A DNA stretch of 64,000 nt, from contig NC_084835.1 of assembly GCF_033115175.1 (NCBI RefSeq), positions 101,710,448 through 101,774,447 on the forward strand, written 5' to 3'. Numbering within the stretch: the stretch's first letter is position 1; each line of letters starts with the position of its first letter. This document shows positions 34,228-46,139 of the stretch, piece by piece. Origin of the DNA: Lepus europaeus. Lineage: Eukaryota > Chordata > Mammalia > Lagomorpha > Leporidae. The position numbers and the translations under genes were made by a program. Below the pieces are notes generated by a model. It saw nothing but the letters and a program-made list of their open reading frames with translations, made no database searches and was not told the origin of the DNA.

Positions 34228-37200
34228 AGAACTTTTCATCCTAGAGTTGCAGAGTATACATTCTTCTCTCCAGTACATGGGACTCTCTCTAGGATTAACC
34301 ACATGCTAGGCCATGAAGCAAGTTTCAGAAAATTAAAAAAAAAATCAAAACCATACCATGGATCTTCTTGGACCACAATGGAATGAAGCTAGAAATCAGC
34401 AACTCAGGAATCTCTAGAGCATATGCAAATACATGGAGACAGAACAACATGCTCCTGAATGAACGGCAGGTTGTAAAAGAAATCAAAAGAGAAATCAAAA
34501 CATTTCTGTAAACAAATGAAGATGACAATACAACATATCAAAACTTATGGAATACTGCAAAAGCAGTGTTAAGAGGAAAGTTTATAGCAATAGGTGTGTA
34601 CATCAAGAATTGGAAACATATCAAATAAATGAGCTATCAATGCAATGCAAGGATATAGAAAAACAGCGAACACAAAACTAGTAGGAGAAGAGAAATAATT
34701 AAAATCATAGAAGAAATCAACAAACTTGAATCCAAAAAAAATTACAAAAGATCAGCAAAATGAAGAGCTGGTTTTTTGGAAAAATAAACAACGAAATTGA
34801 CACGCCATTGGCCCAACTAACCAAAAAAGGGGAAAGAATACCCAAATCAGTAAAATTAGAGATGAAAAAGGAAATGTAACAACAGACACCACAGAAATAA
34901 AAGGAATCATCAGAAATTAATACAAAGAGCTGTATGTCAACCAATTGGGAAACATAGAAGAAGAGGATAGTTTCCTGGACAAATATAACCTACCTAAATT
35001 GAGCCATGAAGACATAGAAAATCTAAACAAGCCCATAACCAAAATGGAAATTGACACAGTAGTAAAAACCCTTCCAACAAAGAAAAGCCCACAGCTTCAC
35101 TTCTGAATTCTACCAAACTTTTAAAGAAGAACTAACTCCAATTCTTCTCAAGTTATTCAAAACAATTGGAAGGGAGGGAATCCTCCCAAATTCTTTCTCT
35201 GAAGCCAGCATCAACTTAATTCCTAAAGCTGAAAAAGATGCAACAGAGAAAGAGAACTACAGACCAATTTCCCTGATGAACACAGATGCAAAAATCCTCA
35301 ACAAAATTCTGACCAATCAAATCCAAAAACAACACATCAGAAAGATCATCTACCCAGACCAAGTGCAATTTATCCCTGGTATGCAGGGATGGTTCAACAT
35401 TCACAAATCAACCAATGTAATACATCACATTAACAAACTGACTAACAAAAACCATATGATTATCTCAAAAGATGCAGAGAAAGCATTTAAAGTACAACAC
35501 ACTTTCATGATGAAAACGCTAAGCAAATTAAGTATAGAAGGGACATTCTGCAACACAATCAATAAAATTTAGGGCAAACCCATGGTCAGTGTCCTATTCA
35601 ATGGGAAAAAGTTGATAGCATTCCCACTGAAATCTGATTCCGGAAAAATGATGCCTACTCACACCATTGCTATTCAATATAGTCCAGGAAGTATTAGCCC
35701 AATCCATTAGTCAAGAAAAAGAAATCAAAGGGATACAAATTTGGAAGGATGAGGTCAAACTACCCCTATGACATCATTCTATATATAGAGGATCCAAAAG
35801 ACTTCACCAAGAGACTATTGGAACTCATAGAAGAGTTTGTAAAGTAGCAGGATACAAAAATTAATACGCACAAAAAAACAGCCTTTGTATACACAAGCAA
35901 TACCAAGGATGAGAATGAACTTTTAAGATCAATCTCATTCATGATAACTACAAAGAAAATCAAATACCTCAATAAATTTAACCAAAGATGTCAAAGATCT
36001 CTATGATGAGAATTACAAAATAGTATAGAAATAGAAGAAGATACCAAAAAATGGAAAAAAACTTCTATGTTCATGGATTGGAAGAATCAATATCAGCAAA
36101 TGTCCATTCTTCCAAAATCAATTTACAGACTGAATGTGATACCAATCAAAATACTGAAGACATTCATCTGAGATCTAAAAAAAATGATGCTGAAATTCAT
36201 TCAGAAACAAAAGAGACCTCAAAGAGCTAAAACTATCTTACACAACAAAAATAAAGCCAGAGGCATCACAATATCCAACTTCAAGACAGCCTGGTACTGG
36301 TACAAAAACAGTTGGGTAGACCAATGGAACAGAATAGAAATGACAGAAATCAATCCAAATATCTATAACCAACTTATATTTGACCAAAGAGCTAAAACCA
36401 ATCCCTGGAGCAAGGACAGTCTCTTCAACAAATGGTGCTGGGAAAACTGGATTTCCACATGCAGAAGTATGAAGCAGGACCCCTACCTTACACTTTACTC
36501 AAAAATCCACTCAAAATGGATTAAAGACCTAAATCTATGACCTGATACCTCAAATTATTAGAGAGCATTGGAGAAACCCTACAGGACCTTGGCATAGGCA
36601 AAGACTTCTTGGAAAAGACCTCAGAAGCACAGGCAATCAAAGCCAAAATTAACAACTAGGATTACATCAAATTGAGAAGCTTCAGTACAGCAAAAGAAAC
36701 AGTCAGGAAGTGAAGAGGCAACTGACAGAATGGAAGAAATTATTTGCAAACTATGCAACAGATAAAGGATTAATAACTAGGATATACAAAGAGATCAAGG
36801 AACTCCATAATAACAAAACAAACAACCCAGTTAAGAAATGGGCAAAGGACTTAAACAGACATTTTTTAAAAGAGGAAATCCAAATGGCCAGTAAACACAT
36901 GAAAAAATGCTCAGGATCACTAGCCGTCAGTGAAATGCAAATCAAAACCACAATGAGGTTTCACCTCATCCCATTTAGAATGGCTTTCGTACAGAAATCA
37001 ATAAACAACAAATGCTGGTGCGGATGTGGAGAAAAAGCTACCTTAATCCACTGTTGATGGGAATGTAAACTGGTAAAACCACTATGGAAGACAGTTTGGA
37101 GATACCTTAGAAACCTGAATGTAGACCTCCCATATGAATCAGCCATCCCACTCCAGGAAATTTACCCAAGGGAAATTAAATCAGCAAATAAAAGAGCTAC

Positions 37201-37653
37201 CTGCACACCCATGTTTATTGCAACTCATGAACTGAAGACTGGAGAATGAAATTATGGGATATGTACTCCATGTAATACTATACAGTAGTAAAAAATGAAA
37301 TCTGGTCATTTGCAACAAAATGAGTGAATCTGGAAAACATCATACTTGGTGAAATAAGCCAGTCCCAAAGGGAAAAATACCATATGTTCTCCATGATCTG
37401 TTCTAAACAACAGAGCACCTAAAAGGAAACATGTAACAATGAAATTGACACATTGAAAAGCAATGACTTGAACAGCCCTTGTCCTGTCTGATGAGGAACA
37501 ATTTTATTATTTTGTTTCCTTTCTTAAGACCATTGGTGGAACTCTTTATCTAACATAGAATTTATCATATGTGTATAAAGTCAAATAAAAATAAATCTTG
37601 GTTAAAAATAAGAGAGGGAGGAGGAAGTTTGTAGCTATAAAATTCCATAACTC

Positions 37654-38183
37654 AGGGGGCGGAGCCAAGATGGTGGATAGTGAGGACGTGCGCCGTAGTT
37701 TGGAAAAATAAAGTTTCATAAAAGTGGAATTACTGTAGCCTCAGGAAAAGACTCAAGAAAAAAAACTGCAGAGGAAACGCTTCCGGATCTAGTGGATGTG
37801 ACACAGAAGACCTACAGGGAGCCCACCACGTGGAAACCCAACCACGGGAGCCGAGCCGCAGAATCTAGCCAGCGCAGGAACGAACGGAAGGTAAGACAAA
37901 GATGTCAGAAACCCGAGACATTGGGGGGGAAAGGCAGAGGCCTCTCTCTTCACTCACCAAGCAAAACAAAGAGTAGGCGCCATTTTACATATGTAAAGCG
38001 CCACCAACGAGTACACAAACTCAGTAACTTTGGAACTTTGGTGAAACTTGAGAACACATTGAGGGCTGCATAAACTCTTTGTGTGGTCCCAGGGGTAGAT
38101 CAAACGAATACTCACAGAGGCCAGATTTCAACTACCCTCAATTCCACTCACCTGTGCCGAATTACTTCCCAACTGAGTCAAAA

Positions 38184-38224
<41 letters not shown>

Positions 38225-38437
38225 AATCCAGCAAGGAGCAAGGGAGAGAACAATCTGGGTGAGTCGCTTTTTGCACAGCCTTAAACCTGAAGAATCAAGC
38301 AGAGCTCTCTGGCCACACCCATCACAGCCTCTAAGGATCCATCAAAGCAGACAGCCCACTTAGAGGCATAGTATAATGAGAAAAAAAACACCACAGCAAA
38401 AAACAAACAAAAAAAAAAAACATAAATTATCTCGAAC
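37654..38437 (+). promoter_or_regulatory. L1 5'UTR / internal promoter
   Basis: It contains the 'CCAAGATGG' motif at 37664-37672, which in human L1 is the YY1 site that sets the transcription start. A purine microsatellite (A run then (GA)n, 38180-38220) lies in its second half. Activity cannot be judged from sequence. Confidence 0.6.
38180..38220 (+). repeat. A run and (GA)n microsatellite
   Basis: A13 followed by about 14 GA units in the L1 5'UTR. Confidence 0.9.
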
Positions 38438-39475
38438 ATGCCAAACAACAAACGCAAAAACCGAGGTAACAAGAGCAAGGAAGACACCATGATGCCCCCA
38501 AATGAACAAGACACCCCAATGCAAGATTACGAAGATGAAGAGATAGAGGAAATGCAAGAAGCGGATCTCAAAAAATTGATAAGAACATTAAGAAGTTCTC
38601 AAAAACAAATTCTTGAACTACAGAAATCCTTAATGGACAAGATAGAAAATCTCTCTCGTGAAAATGCAATATTAAGGGGGAATCAAAATGAAATGAGACA
38701 ACTAGTAGAACATGAAACTGTGATAGTGACAAAAAACCACAATGAAATGAAGAACTCAATAGATCAAATGACAAACACATCAGAGAGCCTTAAAAACAGA
38801 ATGGGTGAAGCAGAAGAGAGAATATCGGAATTAGAAGACAGAGAACAGGAAAGGAAACAGTCAAATCAAAGAAAAGAAGAAGAAATCAGAAATCTAAAAA
38901 ATACTGTCAGGAATCTACAGGATACTATTAAAAAACCCAACATTCGGGTTCTAGGAGTTCCTGAAGGCATGGAGAGGGAGAAAGGATTAGAAGGCCTTTT
39001 TAGTGAGATACTAGCAGAAAATTTCCCAGGTTTGGAGAAGGACAGAGACATCCTAGTACAGGAAGCTCATAGAACCCCTAATAAACATGACCAAAAGAGA
39101 TCCTCACCACGACACGTCGTAATCAAACTCACCACAGTGAAACACAAAGAAAAGATCCTAAAATGTGCAAGAGAGAAATGCCAGATTACTCTCAGAGGAT
39201 CTCCAATTAGACTCACAGCTGACTTCTCATCAGAAACCCTACAAGCTAGGAGAGAATGGCGAGATATAGCCCAGGTACTAAGAGAGAAAAACTGCCAGCC
39301 CAGAATATTATATCCTGCAAAGCTCTCATTTGTGAATGAAGGTGAAATTAAGGCTTTTCATAGCAAACAGAAATTGAAAGAATTTCTCGCCACTCGTCCA
39401 GCCCTGCAAAAGATGCTTAAAGATGCGTTACACACAGAAACACAGAAACATGGTCACCAATATGAAAGAAGATAA
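38438..39475 (+). CDS. L1 ORF1p, intact open frame
   Basis: 345 codons. ORF1p is the trimeric RNA-binding chaperone that packages L1 RNA in the cytoplasm. The N-terminus is basic (MPNNKRKNRGNKSKEDT), then acidic, then a long heptad-like coiled coil (about residues 40-165, rich in E/K/Q/L). The RRM-like part holds 'NIRVLGVPEGME' (about 168-179). The C-terminal domain holds 'SPIRLTADFSSE' and 'REKNCQPRILYPAKLSF', the strongly conserved end region. The ATG at 38438 lies in a CGAACATG context, and the same start is used by the ORF1 copy at 60778. ORF2 starts about 60 bases after the stop. It is a transposon protein, not a host gene; expression is unknown. Confidence 0.93.
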   Translation: MPNNKRKNRGNKSKEDTMMPPNEQDTPMQDYEDEEIEEMQEADLKKLIRTLRSSQKQILELQKSLMDKIENLSRENAILRGNQNEMRQLVEHETVIVTKNHNEMKNSIDQMTNTSESLKNRMGEAEERISELEDREQERKQSNQRKEEEIRNLKNTVRNLQDTIKKPNIRVLGVPEGMEREKGLEGLFSEILAENFPGLEKDRDILVQEAHRTPNKHDQKRSSPRHVVIKLTTVKHKEKILKCAREKCQITLRGSPIRLTADFSSETLQARREWRDIAQVLREKNCQPRILYPAKLSFVNEGEIKAFHSKQKLKEFLATRPALQKMLKDALHTETQKHGHQYERR

Positions 39476-39536
39476 AGGAAGGAAACCTCACAGCAAAAGA
39501 TCACAGGAGTCTCAAACCATATATTAGAAAAAATCT

Positions 39537-42500
39537 TTGGCAAATGACAGTTATTCCTTCTCAATAGTCACATTGAATGTTAATTGCCTGAACTGTCCAG
39601 TTAAAAGACACCGATTGGCTTATTGGGTTAAGGAACAAAACCCATCTTTTTGCTGCTTACAAGAAACTCATCTTTCCAACAATGATCCATACAGGCTGAA
39701 AGTGAAAGGCTGGAAAAAGATATACCATGCCAACAGAAATGAAAAAAGGCGGGCGTAGCCATCTTAATATCGGACAAGATAAACTTTACCACAAAAACTG
39801 TTAGGAGAGACAAAGAGGGGCACTATATAATGATTAAGGGATCCATTCAACAGGAAGATATAACGATTATCAATTTATATGCACCTAATTACAGGGCACC
39901 AGCTTATTTAAAAGACTTGTTAAGGACTTAAAGGGAGACTTAGACCCCAATACAATAGTACTGGGGACTTCAATACTCCACTCTCAGAGATAGACAGATC
40001 AACAGGACAGAAGATCAACAAGGAGACAGCAGATTTAAATGACACTATAGCCCAAATGGATCTAACAGATATCTACAGAACATTTCATCCTACATCTAAA
40101 GACTTTACATTCTTGTCAGCAGTACATGGAACCTTCTCTAGGATTGACCACATACTAGGCCATAAAGCAAGTCTCAGCAAATTCAAAAGAATTAGAATCA
40201 TACCATGCAGCTTCTCAGACCACAATGGAATGAAATTAGAAATTAGCAACTCGGGAATCCCTAGAGCATGTGCAAACACATGGAGATTGAACAACATGCT
40301 CCTGAATGAACAATGGGTCATAGAAGAAATTAAAAGAGAAATCAAAAATTTTCTGTAAGTAAATGAGGATAAAAGCACAACATACCAAAACCTATGGGAT
40401 ACAACAAAAGCAGTGTTAAGAGGAAAGTTTATATCAATAGGGGCCTACATCAAGAAATTGGAAAGGCACCAAATAGATGAGCTTTCAAGTCATCTCAAGG
40501 ATCTAGAAAATCTGCAGCAAACCAAACCCAAACCCAGTAGGAGAAGAGAAATAATTAAAATCAGAGAAGAAATCAACAGGATTGAATCCAAAAAAAAACA
40601 TTACAAAAAATCAGCCAAACGAGGAGCTGGTTTTTTGAAAAAATAAACAAAATTGACACCCCATTGGCCCAACTAACTAAAAAAAGAAAAGACCCAAATC
40701 AATAGGATAGAGATGAAAAGGGAAACGTAACAACAGACGCCACAGAAATAAAAAGAATCATCAGAAATTACTACAAGGACTTGTATGCCAGAAAACAGGG
40801 AAATCTATCAGAAATGGACAGATTCTTGGACACATACAACCTACCTAAATTGAGCCAGGAAGACATAGAAAACCTAAACAGACCCATAACTGACACAGAA
40901 ATTGAAACAGTAATAAAGGCCCTCCCAACAAAGAAAAGCCCAGGGCCAGATGGATTCACTGCTGAGTTCTACCAGACATTTAGAGAAGAACTAACTCCAA
41001 TTCTTCTCAAACTATTCAGAACAATCGAAAAAGAGGGAATCCTCCCAAATTCTTTCTATGAAGCCAGCATCACCTTAATTCCTAAGCCAGAAAAAGATGC
41101 AGCATTTAAAGAGAATTACAGACCAAAATCCCTGATGAACATAGATGCAAAAATACTCAATAAAATTCTGGCCAATAGAATGCAACAACACATCAGAAAG
41201 ATCATCCACCCAGACCAAGTGGGATTCATCCCCGGTATGCAGGGATGGTTCAACATTCGCAAAACAATCAACGTAATACACTACATTAACAGACTGCAGA
41301 AGAAAAACCATATGATTCTCTCAATAGATGCAGAGAAAGCATTCGATAAAATACAACACCCTTTCATGATGAAAACTCTAAGCAAACTGGGTATGGAAGG
41401 AACATTCCTCAATACAATCAAAGCAATATATGAAAAACCCACGGCCAACATCCTATTGAATGGGGAAAAGTTGGAAGCATTTCCGCTGAGATCTGGTACC
41501 AGACAGGGATGCCCACTCTCACCACTGCTATTCAATATAGTTCTGGAAGTTTTAGCCAGAGCTGTTAGGCAAGAAAAAGAAATTAAAGGGATACAAATTG
41601 GGAAGGAAGAACTCAAACTATCCCTCTTTGCAGATGATATGATTCTTTATTTAGGGGACCCAAAGAACTCTACTAAGAGACTATTGGAACTCATAGAAGA
41701 GTTTGGCAAAGTAGCAGGATATAAAATCAATCCACAAAAATCAACAGCCTTTGTATACACAGACAATGCCACGGCGGAGGAAGAACTTCTAAGATCAATC
41801 CCATTCACAATAGCTACAAAAACAATCAAATACCTTGGAATAAACTTAACCAAGGACGTTAAAGATATCTATGATGAAAACTACAAAACCTTAAAGAAAG
41901 AAATAGAAGAGGATACCAAAAAATGGAGGAATCTTCCATGCTCATGGATTGGAAGAATCATATTATCAAAATGTCTATTCTCCCAAAAGCAATTTATACA
42001 TTCAATGCAATACCAATCAAGATACCAAAGACATTCTTCTCAGATCTGGAAAAAATGATGCTGAAATTCATATGGAGACACAGAAGACCTCGAATAGCCA
42101 AAGCAATCTTGTACAACAAAAACAAAGCCGGAGGCATCACAATACCAGATTTCAGGACATACTACAGGGCAGTAGTTATCAAAACAGCATGGTACTGGTA
42201 CAGAAACAGATGGATAGGCCAATGGAACAGAATAGAAACACCAGAAATCAATCCAAACATCTACAGCCAACTTATATTATATCAAAGATCCAAAACTAAT
42301 CCCTGGAATGAGGAGAGCCTATTCAATAAATGGTGCTGGGAAAATTGGATTTCCACGTGCAGAAGCTTGAAGCAAGACCCCTACCTTTCACCTTACACAA
42401 AAATTCACTCAACATGGATTAAAGACTTAAATCTATGACCTGACACCATCAAATTATTAGAGAGCATTGGAGAAACTCTGCAAGATATAGATACAGACAA

Positions 42501-43350
42501 AGACTTCTTGGAAAAGACCCCAGAAGCACAGGCAGTCAAAACCAAAATTAACTATTGGGATTGCATCAAACTGAGAAGTTTCTGTACTTCAAAAGAAACA
42601 GTCAGGAAAGTGAAGAGGCAACCGACAGAATGGGAAAAAATATTTGCAAACTATACTACAGATAAAGGGTTGATAACCAGAACCTACAAAGAAATCAAGA
42701 AACTCCACAACATCAAAACAAACAACCCACTGAAGAGAAGGGCCAACGACCTCAACAGACATCCTTCCAAAGAGGAAATCCAAATGGCCAACAGACACAT
42801 GAAAAAATGTTCAAGATCACTAGCAATCAGGGAAATGCAAATCAAAACCACAGTGAGGTTTCACCTCACCCCGGTGAGAATGGCCCACATCCAGAAATCA
42901 ACCAACAATAGATGCTGGAGAGGATGTGGGGGAAAAGGGACACTAACCCACTGTTGGTGGGAATGCAAACTGGTTAGGCCACTATGGAAGTCAGTCTGGA
43001 GATTCCTCAGAAACCTGAACATAACCCTACCATACAACCCAGCCATCCCACTCCTTGGAATTTACCCAAAGGAAATTAATTTGGCTAATAAAAAAGCCAT
43101 CTGCACATTAATGTTTATTGCAGCCCAATTCACAATAGCTAAGACCTGGAACCAACCCAAATGCCCATCAACAGTAGACTGGATAAAGAAATTATGGGAC
43201 ATGTACTCTATGGAATACTATACAGCAGTAAGGAACAATGAAACCCAGTCATTTGCAACAAGATGGAGGAATCTGAAAACATCATGCTGAGTGAATTAAG
43301 CCAGTCCCAAAGAGACAAATATCATTTGTTTTCCCTGATCAGTGACAACT
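39537..43350 (+). pseudogene. L1 ORF2 (endonuclease/reverse transcriptase), frameshifted
   Basis: All ORF2 domains are present but out of frame with each other. The endonuclease N-terminus 'SIVTLNVN' and 'CCLQETHL' is in 39537-39758; that frame opens with TTG, because the usual ATG is lost. 'SDHNG' is at 40215-40229. A stop at 40356-40358 ends this frame. The longest open part (40781-42058, 425 codons) holds the RT: '[16 protein letters not shown]', '[14 protein letters not shown]', '[20 protein letters not shown]' and the catalytic FADD at 41627-41638. A frameshift at 41923-42058 follows. The Cys-rich end (42910-42967) is intact. At least four breaks, so it is not autonomous. Confidence 0.94.
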
Positions 43351-43464
43351 GAGCGCCAAAGGGGAAACCTGTTGAAGTGAAATGGACACTATAAGAAACA
43401 ATGACCTGATCAGCTCTTGTCCTGACTCTAGATGTACAATGTAATACTTTATCCTTTTTAGTAT

Positions 43465-43466
<2 letters not shown>

Positions 43467-43496
<30 letters not shown>
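43467..43496 (+). repeat. (GTT)10 microsatellite in L1 3'UTR
   Basis: Ten GTT units. The nested minus-strand L1 has the reverse form (AAC repeats) at about 33110-33129 with fewer units, so the tract belongs to the L1 subfamily and varies in length. Confidence 0.9.
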
Positions 43497-44117
43497 CTAG
43501 TACTAGTGGTTGAACTCTGTAATTAACACACAATTATTCTTAGGTGTTTAAATTTTAACTGAAAAGTGATCCCTGTTAAATTTCAGAGTGGAAAAAGAGA
43601 GGGAGGAGATGTACAATTTGGGACATGCTCAATCGGACTTGTCCCAAATGGTGGAGTTAGAAATGTGCCAGAGGATTCCAATTCAATCCCATCAAGGTGG
43701 CATGTACCAATGCCATCTCACTAGTCCAAGTGATCAATTTCAGTTCACAATTGATGGCTTGGATAGGTCTAAGAAACAAAGGGATCACACAAACAAGACA
43801 AGTGTCTGCTAATACTAACTGATAGAATCAAAAAGGGAGAGAAAGATCCAACATGGGAAGTGGGATACACAGCAAACTCATAGAATGGCAGATGTCCTAA
43901 ACAACACTCTGGCCTCAGAATCAGCACTTAAGGCATTCAGATCTGGCTGAAGAGCCCATGAGAGTATTGTAGGCATGGAAAGCCAAGATACCATGGAAAA
44001 GAAAAAAAAGAAGAAGACCTAAATGAAAGATCTCTGTGAGTGAGATCCCAGTGGAAAGAATGGGGCCATCAAAGAAGGAGGTACCTTTCTCTGAAGGGAG
44101 GAGAGAACTTCCACTTT

Positions 44118-44458
44118 TTTTTTTTTTTTTGACAGGCAGAGTGGACAGTGAGAGAGAGAGACAGAGAGAAAGGCCCCCCTTTGCCGTTGGTTCACCCTCC
44201 AATGGCTGCCGCAGCCAGCGTTTGCGGCCGGCACACAATGCTGATCCGATGGCAGGAGCCAGGTGCTTCTCCTGGCCTCCCACGGGGTGCAGGGCCCAAG
44301 GGCTTGGGCCATCCTCCACTGCACTCCCTGGCCACAGCAGAGAGCTGGCCTGGAAGAGGGGCAACCGGGACAGAATCCGGTGCCCCAACCGGGACTAGAA
44401 CCCGGTGTGCCTGCGCCGCAAGGTGGAGGATTAGCCTAGTGAGCCTCGGCGCCAGTCT
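44118..44458 (-). mobile_element. CSINE inserted in the L1 3'UTR
   Basis: T run, reversed CSINE body, and a reversed head ending 'CGGCGCCAGTCT'. The 14-bp TSD AGAACTTCCACTTT (44104-44117 and 44459-44472) is identical on both sides. This is the innermost and latest layer of the nest. Confidence 0.97.
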
Positions 44459-45039
44459 AGAACTTCCACTTTGACTATGACCCTATCGGAATAAGATCAA
44501 AGTCAGCGAACTCTAAAGGCTTCCATAGCCCTGGCAACTCATGACTAGAGCCTAGGGAGATTACTGACACCATGAACAGGAGTGTCAAATTGTTAAGTCA
44601 GCAATAGAAGTCACTGTGTACTTACATCCCATGTGGGATCTGTCCTTAATGTGTTGTCTAATGTGCAGTGATGCTATAACTAGTACTGAAACAGTATTTT
44701 TACACTTTGTTTTTCTGCGTGGGTACAAATTGATGAGATCTTTATTAATTATATACTGAATCGATCTTCTGTATATAAAGATAATTGGAAATGAAAAAAA
44801 AAACCTGGTGTTAAATTGTAAATAGCACAGAAAATTAATTAATTTTTAAAAAAATATTATGTAGGATCTCTGTCTTTAATGTGCTGTACACTGTTATTTA
44901 ATGCTATAACTAGTACTCCAACAGTATTTTTTTTTCACTTTGTGTTGCTATATGGGGGCAAACTGTTGAAATCTTTACCTAATATATACTAAACTGATCT
45001 TCTGTATATAAAGAGAATTGAAAATGAATCGTGATGTGA

Positions 45040-45108
45040 TTGGAAGGGGAGAGGGAGCGGGAAGGGGGAGGGTTGTGGGTGGGAGGGAAATTTTGGGAGG
45101 GGGAAGCC
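45040..45108 (+). repeat. G-rich tract of the L1 3'UTR
   Basis: Several runs of three to six G on the L1 sense strand. Equivalent tracts occur at 202-268 (+) and, reversed as C-rich, at 25205-25275, 31860-31922 and 57367-57433. G-quadruplex formation is possible. Confidence 0.8.
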
Positions 45109-45201
45109 ATTGTAACCCATAAGCTGTACTTTGGAAATTTATATTCATTAAATAAAAGTTTAATAAAAAAAAGAAATGACAGTAAAAAAAATCCATAACT
45201 C

Positions 45202-46115
45202 TGCATATGTTTCTATGGACTTACTACTAAGTGTACAGTTTAAAAATCTTCCCATGGGACCCTAATTCCATTTAGCTGAGTGGTTAAAATGCCATGTTAA
45301 ATGTTAAAGTGATCATATTAAGTGTTAAAATGATCATATAAATAGGATTAAGTGTTAAATGGATCATATAAACAAGATCAAGTGACTGTTAATAGTAATA
45401 GAATTGAAAAGGAGAGAAAATTCCAACATGGGAAGCAGTCCATTAAGTAGACTCATAGAATGACAATCATTTTAAAAGAATTCTGATCTCAGAATCAGCC
45501 CTTAACGCATTCTGGTCTGGCTGAAAAGCCTACGAGAGCATTTCAGGCATGGAAAACCAAATTACTAAGGCAAGACAAAAAACTCTACATGAAGGATCTC
45601 CATGAGTGAGATTCTAGAGAAAAAAGAGGCCATCAAAGAAAGATGTTCTTTTCTCTGAAAGGAGGAGAAAACTTCCACTTTGCTATGGCCTTTCCTAAAT
45701 ACTAACGGAAACTGTGGACTCAAAAGGCTTCCATAGCCTTGACAGCTCATGTCAAGAACTTCAGGTGATCACTGACACCATACATAAGAGTGCTATTTGT
45801 TAAATTAACAATAGGAGTCACTGTGCACTTATTTCCATGCAGGTCCTCTTTCCTAAAGAGTTGTATTATTGGGTTTAATTGTAAAACTTGCTCTCAAACA
45901 GTTTCTATACTTCATGTGTGCAGGTGTGCAAATAGTTGTAATCTATGCTTACTATAGAATTGGTCTTCCATGTATAAAGTTCATTGAAAACAAATCTTAA
46001 TGGAGAATGAAACTGGGAATGGGAGGGGGGGGGGAAGAGTATCATGGGAAGAATCATTATATTCCTAAAGATGTACTCAAGAAATTTATATTCATTAAAT
46101 AAAATGTTAAAAATA
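45202..46115 (+). mobile_element. Old L1 3'UTR, continuation after the nested L1
   Basis: Colinear with the 3'UTR of the younger L1 but strongly diverged ('CATGGGAAGCAGTCC' versus 43852; 'CTCAGAATCAGCCCTTAACGCATTC' versus 43914), ending 'AATTTATATTCATTAAATAAAATG' at about 46107. It follows from 37653 once the inserted L1 is removed. It contains degenerate 20-bp tandem units (45301-45370). Confidence 0.85.
45301..45370 (+). repeat. Short degenerate tandem repeat
   Basis: Units of ~20 bp at 45301-45320, 45321-45340 and 45351-45370 share GTTAAA.TG(G)ATCATAT. They lie in the old L1 3'UTR. Confidence 0.7.
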
Positions 46116-46139
46116 TTAAAGAATTTAAAAAATAAATAA

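Larger units (their letters stand above)
31218..37395 (+). pseudogene. Decayed L1 ORF2 of the old L1, split by an L1 insertion
   Basis: It opens ATGGCAGAGGAAAG at 31218. The endonuclease start is readable, but the catalytic 'QET' has become QKI ('CCLQKIQLNN', about 31338). The endonuclease domain is interrupted at 31775-34227. The piece after the insertion resumes with 'RVAEYTFFSPVHGT'. The RT region (35100-35850) has many stops, and the FADD site is disrupted at about 35765. The Cys-rich end at 37015-37080 keeps '[12 protein letters not shown]' followed by a stop. Plainly dead. Confidence 0.88.
30012..37653 (+). mobile_element. Old L1, main part, host of two nested L1 insertions
   Basis: L1 homology starts in the 5'UTR ('GAGCTCCCTGGTCACACCC', compare 38304) and runs through decayed ORF1 (about 30200-31135), ORF2 (from 31218) and into the 3'UTR. 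It is interrupted at 31775-34227 by a minus-strand L1 and at 37654 by a full-length L1. The 3'UTR resumes at 45202. Many stops and indels show that it is clearly older than its guests. Confidence 0.9.
37654..45186 (+). mobile_element. Full-length L1 inserted in the 3'UTR of the old L1
   Basis: It starts AGGGGGCGGAGCCAAGATGG, with the CAAGATGG motif typical of L1 5' ends (a YY1 site in human L1). Order: 5'UTR 37654-38437, ORF1 38438-39475, ORF2 39537-43350, long 3'UTR with (GTT)10 and a G-rich tract, A-rich end. The TSD AAAATTCCATAACTC at 37639-37653 recurs as AAAAATCCATAACTC at 45187-45201 (one mismatch). Length is 7.5 kb including a CSINE of 341 bp. ORF1 is open; ORF2 is not. Confidence 0.96.

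Noticed and set aside
43467..43496. (GTT)n as CRISPR-like or other regular array
   Set aside because: Simple trinucleotide repeat without spacers in a mammalian L1 3'UTR.
45202..46115. Independent L1 3'-end insertion downstream of the full-length L1
   Set aside because: It continues the 3'UTR left at 37653 once the full-length L1 and one TSD copy are taken out, and has no TSD of its own.
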